DNA of 59,004 nt from Streptacidiphilus pinicola (GTDB lineage Bacteria > Actinomycetota > Actinomycetes > Streptomycetales > Streptomycetaceae). A model generated the notes under the pieces. The model did not search any database. It was not told the DNA's origin and saw nothing but the letters and a program-made list of their open reading frames with translations. How positions within the stretch are numbered: position 1 is the stretch's first letter; the number at the start of each line of letters is the position of its first letter. The position numbers and the translations under genes were made by a program. Shown here in pieces: positions 15,938-23,202 of this stretch. The stretch spans positions 32,374 through 91,377 of the forward strand of contig NZ_QKYN01000114.1 of assembly GCF_003258295.1 (NCBI RefSeq), read 5' to 3'.

Positions 15938-17502
15938 TCGTTATCGGCGCCGGATTCTCCGGCCTCTACCAGTTGCACCGGCTCCGGCAGCTCGGGTTCG
16001 ACGCCCATGTCCTCGAGGCCGGCGGCGACGTCGGCGGCACTTGGTACTGGAACCGCTACCCCGGGGCACGCTGCGACGTCGAGTCGATCGAGTACTCCTA
16101 CTCGTTCGACCCCCGCCTCGAGCAGGAGTGGGACTGGAGCGAGCGGTACTCCGCGCAGCCAGAACTTCTCGCATACGCCCAGCACGTCGCAGAGCGGTAC
16201 AGCCTGCGTCAGGACATCACCTTCGACACCCGCGTCGAGAGGCTGGACTGGGACGACGACGCGACCCGGTGGACGGTGATGACCGGCGACGGCGAGACCC
16301 GGGCCGCGCAGTTCGTGATCGCGGCAACCGGGTGTCTCTCAGTACCGTCGCGGCCGGTCTTCGAAGGGCTCGAGGACTTCGCAGGAGAGCTGTATTGGAC
16401 CTCGAGTTGGCCCCATGGCGGTGTCGACCTGGCGGGCAAGCGAGTAGCCGTCATCGGCACCGGATCGTCCGGCCTGCAGACCATCACCGCGATCGCGCCG
16501 GTCGTCGGTGAACTCACCGTCTTCCAGCGCACGGCGAGCTTCGCCGTGCCGGCTCACAACGGGCCGAACGACGAGCGACTGGCCGAGGCCAGAACCCGCT
16601 ACCGCGAGATCCGGGCGTCGAGCCGGATGTCGTCCAGCGGCTTCCAGTGCCCTGACAGCACGCGGCTCCTGGCGGAAGCCGATGCCGAGGACGTCCGGCG
16701 CGAGTTCGACAGGCGTTGGGCCGATGGCGGCCTGTGCTTCACCGACGCCTTCCAGGAGATCCTCACCGACCTGGCCGCCAACGAGGCTGCCGCCGAGTAC
16801 GTGCGCAGCCGGATCCGCGAGAAGGTCAAGGATCCGGTGCTGGCTGAGAAGCTGTCGCCGCGCGCGTACCCGATCGCCAGCAAGCGGATGTGCGTCGACA
16901 CCGGTTACTTCGAGGTGTACAACCAGGACAACGTGTCGCTGGTGGACCTCTCGGAGGAACCGATCCGGCGCATCACCGGTCGGGGGATCCTCGCGGGCGA
17001 CACCGAGCACGAGTTCGACGTGATCGTTCTGGCGACGGGATTCGACGCGATGACCGGTGCCCTGGGCGCCATCGACATCCGCCACGGCAGCCGGACGCTG
17101 AGGGAGAAATGGGCCCACGGCCCGCGCACCTACCTGGGCCTGATGTCCGCCGGGTTCCCGAACCTGTTCACGGTCACCGGCCCGCAGAGCCCGTCTGTGC
17201 TGTCCAACATGATGACCTCCATCGAGTACCACGTCGACTGGATCAGTTGCGCCCTGGAACATCTGCGCGAGCATGGCCTGAGTCGGATGGAGCCGACGCT
17301 CGAGGCGGAGGACAACTGGGTGAACACGACCAACGACCTCGCGGCCCTCACGCTCATGCCGCGGGCAGCATCGTGGTACATGGGCGCGAACATCCCGGGC
17401 AAGCAACGGGTCTTCATGCCCTTCGTCGGCGGTGTCGGCACCTACCGGCAGATCGGTGAAGCAGTGGCGATGTCGTACTACCACGGATTCGAGTTGAGCT
17501 GA
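15919..17502 (+). CDS. flavin monooxygenase, Baeyer-Villiger type
   Basis: A 527-residue FAD/NADPH monooxygenase. The FAD motif GAGFSG lies at residues 10-15, and the NADPH Rossmann motif GTGSSG follows near residue 180. Between them is the Baeyer-Villiger fingerprint FxGxxxHxxxWP, here F154-A-G-E-L-Y-W160-T-S-S-W-P, so the consensus His is Trp. The GGTWYWNRYPGARCDVES region after the first Rossmann fold is classic for the family. It would insert oxygen next to a ketone to give an ester or lactone, the substrate of the overlapping esterase. The His-to-Trp change could alter catalysis or mark a branch with different chemistry. The start ATG at 15919 lies inside the esterase gene. Confidence 0.87.
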   Translation: MRDHDVIVIGAGFSGLYQLHRLRQLGFDAHVLEAGGDVGGTWYWNRYPGARCDVESIEYSYSFDPRLEQEWDWSERYSAQPELLAYAQHVAERYSLRQDITFDTRVERLDWDDDATRWTVMTGDGETRAAQFVIAATGCLSVPSRPVFEGLEDFAGELYWTSSWPHGGVDLAGKRVAVIGTGSSGLQTITAIAPVVGELTVFQRTASFAVPAHNGPNDERLAEARTRYREIRASSRMSSSGFQCPDSTRLLAEADAEDVRREFDRRWADGGLCFTDAFQEILTDLAANEAAAEYVRSRIREKVKDPVLAEKLSPRAYPIASKRMCVDTGYFEVYNQDNVSLVDLSEEPIRRITGRGILAGDTEHEFDVIVLATGFDAMTGALGAIDIRHGSRTLREKWAHGPRTYLGLMSAGFPNLFTVTGPQSPSVLSNMMTSIEYHVDWISCALEHLREHGLSRMEPTLEAEDNWVNTTNDLAALTLMPRAASWYMGANIPGKQRVFMPFVGGVGTYRQIGEAVAMSYYHGFELS

Positions 17503-18228
17503 CCGGCAGCCAATCGGCCTGGCCTGGAGGGGGCGGCCCCTCGGGTGCTCGCCGGAGGTCCAGCTCCGTCAGCAGCGGGACACCGATGAGGCAGCCGCTG
17601 GCGAAGTGCGTCGCTCCCACTCCACTCGGTTCCACGTGGGACCTGTCCTGGTTTGCCGCCGTCGGCGCCGCGCCAGTGCGTGGGCGACGCCGGGGTCCGC
17701 GGCTCTGTTCGCCGCGGCCGCGGGCGCCTTCCGGCGCCACGGCTCCATGTCGACCTTACGGTCTTCGACCGGCACCACAGACCCTGGCGCAGCGCGGCAA
17801 GGGCTGCGGACACGGACACACGAGGATGGACGCCGCAAGTCACTCGGACGCGCTTGGTCGACTGAGTCGTTGTGCCGACAGTATTGTCTCTTCCGTCCGG
17901 CACTCGCGTTTCACGGTTGTCTTGTTGTGATCGCGGTCGTCCAGGTGCCGTCGTCGCACCACCTGACTAGGGCTTCTTCCCTCTGCTCCGTCCGCTTGGA
18001 CCCCGCAGATCAGGCGATCGCCCGGGCCGCTGCCGACTGTCTGTGGGAGCGCGAGGCGTGCGCCTTTCGACCCCGATTCGACCCGGGCTTTTCCTGACTG
18101 CTCAGGCATTCGCCTGACCTGCGGCGTTGTATAGCGGCGGACGAGTCGGCCATGTACGCCGGGTTCTTCCGCCCCACCTTTCCGACCTGCACCGATGGGG
18201 TAGCGAACCGGTTGTGACCTGCGGGAAG
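17503..18228. other. gap between the monooxygenase operon and the plasmid-like module; no convincing gene
   Basis: About 730 bases with many short open frames on both strands, none with a recognisable domain or ribosome site. Composition is slightly less GC-rich from about 17860 to 17960. It is probably the junction of the mobile or plasmid-derived module with the catabolic region. I found no tRNA fragment or integrase. Confidence 0.4.
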
Positions 18229-18311
18229 GGCAGTCAGAGGCAGTCAGAGGGCGTCACAGGCAGTCATGCTGCTTGGCCCCTGATTGGCCCCGCTGGCCCC
18301 CGCTTGGCCCC
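18229..18311 (+). repeat. short tandem repeats (iteron-like) before the plasmid-type operon
   Basis: GGCAGTCAGA occurs at 18229 and 18239, a degenerate copy (GGCGTCACA) follows at about 18250, and GGCAGTCATG at 18259. Then (T)TGGCCCC recurs four times (18273, 18284, 18294, 18304). Both sets have a period of about 10-11 bases, one helical turn, so a bound protein would line up on one face. They lie 140-250 bases before the first gene of the module, the expected place for an operator or replication/partition site. Confidence 0.6.
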
Positions 18312-18482
18312 GGGCTGATGCTGTGAGCGCTCGCCTGCCTCCGAGCGGTGCCGGACGCACGAATGCCCCCAGGAGTGGAGTCCTGGAGGCTTCGCTGGCA
18401 CCGATTGGAGGTCGGTTCCGGGCACCACCCGCGGTTTTGACGGGCCTGGGTGGTGTCCTTGTCCTTGCGAGACACGACCAGG

Positions 18483-20027
18483 ATGCCATCTCCTGTCTTC
18501 CCTCGGCAGCGGTCCGAGGAAGCGCCTTCGACCCAGTCTCATCGCCTGCAGGTGGCCGCACCCGGCGGTCTCGGGCTGGGCAGCCTCCCGCCGGCGGCGG
18601 CCGATCTGATCCTGCTGGGTGATCTCGGTGGCCGGTACGCGACCGGTGCCTATTCCCGGTTCGGCGGCGACGGTGTGGTCCGGCCGCGGGAGCGGCGGCA
18701 GGCGGAGTCCGAGCACGGTCACCGGATCACGGCGGCCATCGCGTGCCACGTGGCCCGCGCCGGCGGGACGGTCGAGCAGCTGACCTGGCTGCTGTTGCAT
18801 CCGGAGCACGAGGGCGGCCGCCACGCGCAGGTGATCGCGCTGCGGTCCGGACACGCCCGCGCCCAGGGGTATGTCGAACGTGTCTGGGCCAGCGCGCTGG
18901 CCCTGGTCGAGTCCACCACGGATGTCGCGTCCCGCGGCGAGGCGCATGAGGATCTGGCGCGGTTGCGGGAGTGCATCGAGACGACGTCGTGGCGCGGTGA
19001 GCGTGGCCGGACCGCGTTGCGGGTGCTGCGGGCGCACCTGAACTTCGCCCAGGCCGCCGGTGGCCGTTTGCACTTCGCGAGTGAGCGGCAGGCGGCGGAG
19101 GAGGCTGGGATCTCCCGGCAGACCCTGCGGCAGGCCTACGAGCTGGTGCTGAAGCCGGGCGGTTGGCTGCGCCGGCTGCGGGTTGGCTCCGGCACCGAGG
19201 GATCGACCTGGTACCTCGCCGACGGCCCCGCCGCCCTTCAACCTGCCGCTGTGTCTCGTGATCAGCCCAGTCAGTGCCCCCCCGACGGGGAGCTTGGGGA
19301 GTGGACCACCCCTGAGACGGACACCGGGGCCGACGTCGATTCCCGGGTCATCGGCTTGCTGATGGGGCACGACGCGTTCGCCCACCACGCGCTGGGTTCT
19401 TCCGCGTTGATGGTCATCGGCGCTCTGCACGCTCGCCCCGGCCAGACCCCCGCCGAGCTCACGGTCTCCGCGTCGCTGTCGCGGGCGACCGCCTACCGCA
19501 CCGTCGCCCGCCTGGAAGGTCACGGTCTCGTCCAGCGGTCCGGCGCGGGCTGGTCGCTCACCGTCCAGGCACTGCAGGGCGTCGGTGACAGCCTTCCGGA
19601 GGCTGTTACCGCGCCCACGCCCGCGCCGGCTGCCGAACACGAGCACGCGGTCAGCGGTTGGGGCGCGCTCGCGACGGCTTACGGCACCGCCGGCGTTGCC
19701 GCGGTCCGGCGCGCTATGCACGCGGCGGAACGCGCCGCCTACCGCGCCGCCTTGGCCGCCATGGATGAGCGGCGCAGCCCCGCCCTGACGGCCGTGGTCG
19801 ACGGCCGAACCGTGTTGGTGCCCGGCCCGCGCGCCGACGAGATCCCCGCCGGCTGGCACGGCCCGGATGGAACGGTCCTGGACCCGGTCACCGGACGGGC
19901 CGTGTCGGGCTGGCAGGTCGCCACCGACGGGCGCCTCATCCTCCTCAGCCCCGGCGACGACCGCAGCTACGACGAACTCGTCGCCGCCCACACCACCGCC
20001 CTGCACGAATGGGAGACCGCAGCATGA
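18483..20027 (+). CDS. large plasmid-type DNA-binding protein (wHTH), possible replication or partition regulator
   Basis: A 514-residue soluble protein. Residues about 190-230 (ASERQAAEEAGISRQTLRQAYELVLKPGGWLRRL) form a helix-turn-helix with wing. A second winged-HTH-like stretch follows near 290-340 (SSALMVIGALHARPGQTPAELTVSASLSRATAYRTVARLEGHGLVQR), resembling MarR/IclR-type modules. The N-terminal part (LTWLLLHPEHEGGRHAQ) resembles proteins on actinobacterial plasmids. The start is uncertain: ATG 18483 and GTG 18450 are both possible, neither with a strong ribosome site. Its stop overlaps the next gene (ATGA). A role in replication or copy control is inference from the tandem repeats upstream and the ParA-like gene downstream. 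Confidence 0.6.
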   Translation: MPSPVFPRQRSEEAPSTQSHRLQVAAPGGLGLGSLPPAAADLILLGDLGGRYATGAYSRFGGDGVVRPRERRQAESEHGHRITAAIACHVARAGGTVEQLTWLLLHPEHEGGRHAQVIALRSGHARAQGYVERVWASALALVESTTDVASRGEAHEDLARLRECIETTSWRGERGRTALRVLRAHLNFAQAAGGRLHFASERQAAEEAGISRQTLRQAYELVLKPGGWLRRLRVGSGTEGSTWYLADGPAALQPAAVSRDQPSQCPPDGELGEWTTPETDTGADVDSRVIGLLMGHDAFAHHALGSSALMVIGALHARPGQTPAELTVSASLSRATAYRTVARLEGHGLVQRSGAGWSLTVQALQGVGDSLPEAVTAPTPAPAAEHEHAVSGWGALATAYGTAGVAAVRRAMHAAERAAYRAALAAMDERRSPALTAVVDGRTVLVPGPRADEIPAGWHGPDGTVLDPVTGRAVSGWQVATDGRLILLSPGDDRSYDELVAAHTTALHEWETAA

Positions 20028-20593
20028 CCACCACGCCCGCCCGCCCCACCGGCTGGAGCCCGGCCCGCCAGCGCCAGGCCCTGGACCTGGCCGCCCGCTA
20101 CCGCCACGGGGAGACAGTGCGCGAGCTCGCCACCGCCACCGGCCTGTCCCGCGCGACCATCTTGAACCGGCTGAGGCTGGTCGACACCCCCATGCGCACT
20201 GCGCAGCAGACCCGCGCACTTCGCCAGGGTCCCGACCGCGCCCGCCTGGCCAACCAGATGCGCAGCGACTACCAGCGCGGAGCCACGGTCGCAGGTCTCG
20301 CTGACCGGCACGGCCTGTCGGCGCGGACGGTGCGCCGACTGCTCCGTGAGGCAGGCACTGTTCTGCGCTCCAGCGCCGAGACCCGCCGGCTCACCCGCGC
20401 CGGGCAGGACGCGGAGCGCCAGCGGCAGATAGACGAGCTGCGCCGCTGGTACGAGGCCGGGGTCAGCGTGCCCGCGCTCGCCGCCGTGCACGAGTGCTCG
20501 CCCTCGACCGTCTACCGGCTGCTGCACCTCGCAGGTACCACCCTGCGCCCACGTGGCCGAACCATCACCGGCCCCGCCAGCGCACCACCGTGA
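20024..20593 (+). CDS. protein with three helix-turn-helix repeats
   Basis: A 189-residue basic protein built of three resolvase/Mor-like HTH modules: ARYRHGETVRELATATGLSRATILNRL, MRSDYQRGATVAGLADRHGLSARTVRRLLREAGT and LRRWYEAGVSVPALAAVHECSPSTVYRLLHLAGT. The three copies share the same spacing and the final LLxxAGT-like turn, so they arose by duplication. It has no catalytic domain, so it is not a recombinase. It is coupled to the upstream gene by an ATGA overlap and precedes a ParA-like gene. A DNA-binding adaptor that recognises long or repeated sites is plausible. Confidence 0.65.
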   Translation: MTTTPARPTGWSPARQRQALDLAARYRHGETVRELATATGLSRATILNRLRLVDTPMRTAQQTRALRQGPDRARLANQMRSDYQRGATVAGLADRHGLSARTVRRLLREAGTVLRSSAETRRLTRAGQDAERQRQIDELRRWYEAGVSVPALAAVHECSPSTVYRLLHLAGTTLRPRGRTITGPASAPP

Positions 20594-20663
20594 ACGGGAG
20601 ACCGATGCGGCCACTCAGCGCCGCCCGCCGACAACTCCTCGCACCCAACCAAGGAATCGACTC

Positions 20664-21308
20664 GTGATCATTGCTCACATCAGCCCGCGCACCGGCGGCA
20701 AGACCACCTCCGTCGGCTGGCACAGCCACGCGCTGCACGAACGCGGCCACCAGGTGGCGGCGTTCGAGGCCGACTACAGCCGCCAACTCGCCGAATGGGA
20801 CGCCTGCGCCGGCGGATTCCCCTTCCCGGTGCTGCAGCAGGCCTCCCCGCTGTTCTACAAGAACGCCCCACACGCCCTGCGCCCCGGCCAGATCGGCGTC
20901 GTGGACTGCGGCCACGCCGAGGACCACCGCACCATCGTCCAGTCCGTCCTGCGCATCGCCGACCTCGCCATCCTCAACACAGCGCCCACCATCGCCGACA
21001 TCGACCGCATCGAGCGGCTGCCGATGGACCAACTCATCGACGACGTCGCCGTCCTGCGACCCGACGGGAAGCCGCCCGCGACATGGGTGCTGCTCAACCG
21101 CACCGCCGCCGGGGCCAAGGCCACCAACGACCACCGCAACTACCTACGCGACCGCGGCTGGAACGTGTTCACCACCACCATCCCCAACGCCCAGCTCTAC
21201 GCCCAGTCCATGCTGCGCCCCGTCACCGCCCGCGGCTCCGCCTACGACGAACTCGTCACCGAGATGACCCACCTCGGCCTGCTGCCCACGATCGGAGACC
21301 AGACGTGA
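20664..21308 (+). CDS. ParA/MinD-like ATPase
   Basis: A 214-residue deviant Walker ATPase. The P-loop is RTGGKTTSVGW (residues 9-19), lacking the second signature Gly-Val-Gly run of classic ParA but keeping GGKTTS. The switch region VVDCGH follows near residue 75, and VLLNRT near residue 150 is the base-recognition strand. Such proteins partition low-copy plasmids with a DNA-binding partner. The GTG at 20664 has AAGGA 8-9 nt upstream, and its stop overlaps the next gene (GTGA). Walker A is compact compared with chromosomal ParA, as in the small plasmid ParA proteins of actinomycetes. Confidence 0.75.
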   Translation: MIIAHISPRTGGKTTSVGWHSHALHERGHQVAAFEADYSRQLAEWDACAGGFPFPVLQQASPLFYKNAPHALRPGQIGVVDCGHAEDHRTIVQSVLRIADLAILNTAPTIADIDRIERLPMDQLIDDVAVLRPDGKPPATWVLLNRTAAGAKATNDHRNYLRDRGWNVFTTTIPNAQLYAQSMLRPVTARGSAYDELVTEMTHLGLLPTIGDQT

Positions 21309-22396
21309 CCCCCACCGACCGCAGCGCACCCCTGCGCGCCCGCACCACCGACACGGCGGCCATCCGTTCCGACGCGACGTTCCCCATGGCGCCCACGGCC
21401 AGGCCGGCGGACCTGGTGATCACCAGCGAGCTGATCCCCACCCCCGCCGACGGGCGGGGGAGTGGCCCGCTGAGCGAGGTCGAGCTCCACGACCTCGGCG
21501 TGTGCGAGCGCGCGGTGGAGAACCTCGCGACCGCGACCTGGCTCGCGGGAAAGGCCCTGCAGTCCATCCGCGACGGGAAGCTCTACCGCCACACCCACGC
21601 CCGCTTCGAGGACTACATCACCGAGCGCTGGGACATCAGCGAACGCGCCGCCTACCAGATGATAGAGGAATGGCCCCTGGCCGAACACCTCAACCAGGCC
21701 TACGGCAAGCCCGTCACCGCCTCCCACATCCGCGCCCTGCTCCCCGTCGCCGCCCGCTTCGGCCTCGACGCCGCCACCGAGCTCTACCAGCAGCTCCGAA
21801 CCCGCGCCCAGACAGACGGCGTGCGGCTCACGGCACAGATCACCGGCCAGATCGCCAGGGCGGTCCTCAAGCGCGCCGGCCAGCAGGCCGAGCACATCGC
21901 GTTCACCCAGGCAGCACGGCAGCTGATCACAGCTCAGACCTCACTGGCCGACACGCGAGTCGAGCGCCCACGCTCTCTTGCGTCTCGCGAGCGGCTGGCC
22001 GTGGCCACTGACGACCCGGGCCCGCAAAATTTTGCAGGACATCACGCGGAGATAACGGCGGTGCGGCCCGCTGCGCAGCCGGGACCGCTGATCGCGGACA
22101 ACACCGGAGCCGCGCAAGCCGGTCCGGCGGCGGCGAACTCCGCGCCGACGGATGACAGGGCGTCGAGCGGAGAGCTCGGTGCAGCGCCCGTCACGGCTCC
22201 GAACGTGGGCACGGCGAGGACCGCGGTCGGCCTGTACCGGGACATCGTCAGCCACATCTTGGCCATCGAGCGGCTCGCCAGCTCGCCGTGCCTCGTACCG
22301 AACGGACCAGACGAGGAAGCCGAGTTCGACCGGCTCCACGTGCAGATCACCACCCGACTCACCCAAGTCCTGCACTCGCTCACTGCCGAGGCGTGA
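21305..22396 (+). CDS. ParA-coupled protein, candidate ParB-like partition partner
   Basis: A 363-residue protein. An N-terminal region of about 60 residues is followed by a conserved-looking helical segment (VCERAVENLATATWLAGKALQSIRDGKLYRHTHARFEDYITERWDISERAAYQMIEEW) that resembles the HTH region of phage/plasmid DNA-binding proteins. A long, low-complexity Ala/Pro-rich tail ends in a helical C terminus. I do not see a ParB nuclease-like CTP-binding motif. The GTG start at 21305 overlaps the ParA stop, as in parAB pairs. A perfect AT-rich palindrome lies inside the coding sequence at 22024-22035. ParB-like function is inferred from position only. Confidence 0.55.
   Translation: MTPTDRSAPLRARTTDTAAIRSDATFPMAPTARPADLVITSELIPTPADGRGSGPLSEVELHDLGVCERAVENLATATWLAGKALQSIRDGKLYRHTHARFEDYITERWDISERAAYQMIEEWPLAEHLNQAYGKPVTASHIRALLPVAARFGLDAATELYQQLRTRAQTDGVRLTAQITGQIARAVLKRAGQQAEHIAFTQAARQLITAQTSLADTRVERPRSLASRERLAVATDDPGPQNFAGHHAEITAVRPAAQPGPLIADNTGAAQAGPAAANSAPTDDRASSGELGAAPVTAPNVGTARTAVGLYRDIVSHILAIERLASSPCLVPNGPDEEAEFDRLHVQITTRLTQVLHSLTAEA
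22024..22035. promoter_or_regulatory. AT-rich perfect palindrome inside the partition-partner gene
   Basis: GCAAAATTTTGC is a perfect 12-bp palindrome of eight A/T in DNA otherwise around 70% GC. It encodes QNFA in the linker, where codon choice is unconstrained. It could be a protein-binding (centromere-like) site; chance is possible. Confidence 0.35.
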
Positions 22397-22475
22397 ACTC
22401 ACGTAGCCGCGGTCCGCCCACCTGCGGACCGCGGCCCCTCCGCGATCACCGGTCCGCATCTACTCGGAGCAAGCC

Positions 22476-23150
22476 ATGTCGAAGAGGCCCGCGCCGCCAA
22501 CCGACCTCGCAGTGCCGTCCCGGGCCGGCGCGAGGGCGGAGCAGTTGTCCTTGCTCGGCCCCGGCGATATCAAGCCCGAGGTGGTTGCCGCGGTCCAGCT
22601 TTCGTTGCTGGGACATCCGGTTCCCGTGCGACTGCCCGCGGAGCTCTGGCACTCCTGGTTCGCAACTCCCGCCGTGGTGGCACGCTTCGAGGCCAAGCGG
22701 TACATCCGGCGCGATGAGCAGTGCTGGCCCTGGCTAGGCGCGGTTAGCGACACCGGCCACGGGAGCTTCAGAGCGGCGAGCCTCCCCGGCGCCTCCCGGC
22801 GTGGAACCGTCCCGGCGCACCTGTTCGCCTATCAGCTGGTCCACGGTGTCATCCCGCGACTGGGCTGGTCGGGGGCGGAGGATCCCGTCGTGTGCCACCG
22901 CTGCGACTCTCACGGTTGCGTCAGCCCCCACCATCTACGGCTCGGCACAGCAGCCGAGAACCGATCCGAATGGGCATACCGCCACCGCGACCCCGCCGGG
23001 CCACTGGCGGACGTGCGCGGCCCGGCGGGGCGGACCCGTGCGATCGCCCGAGCCGTTCGGATCGGCATGGCCCGTGGCGAATCGACCGGCCTCATTGACG
23101 ACCGAGTCCGCGCCGCCGAACTCGACGGTCTACCGCTCACTCTGTGGTGA
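22476..23150 (+). CDS. HNH endonuclease
   Basis: A 224-residue protein with an HNH nuclease domain in the middle. RDEQCWPWLGA opens it, AHLFAYQLVHG supplies the first catalytic His region, and VCHRCDSHGCVSPHHLRLGTAAEN carries the two Cys pairs and the His-Asn end of the HNH_3 type. The roughly 60 residues before it are hydrophobic-helical and unassigned; the C terminus is basic. HNH enzymes of this size are often homing or phage-type nucleases. It follows the partition operon after 79 bases and faces the OLD nuclease convergently. Confidence 0.8.
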   Translation: MSKRPAPPTDLAVPSRAGARAEQLSLLGPGDIKPEVVAAVQLSLLGHPVPVRLPAELWHSWFATPAVVARFEAKRYIRRDEQCWPWLGAVSDTGHGSFRAASLPGASRRGTVPAHLFAYQLVHGVIPRLGWSGAEDPVVCHRCDSHGCVSPHHLRLGTAAENRSEWAYRHRDPAGPLADVRGPAGRTRAIARAVRIGMARGESTGLIDDRVRAAELDGLPLTLW

Positions 23151-23202
23151 GCCGCGTGGCGGTGCGATCAGGATCTCACTGCAGATTGCCGCAACATGTT
23201 GA

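Noticed and set aside
17503-18228. Small genes in the gap before the plasmid-like module
   Set aside because: Several 60-140-codon frames exist on both strands, but none has a ribosome site, a domain or a hydrophobic pattern that supports coding.
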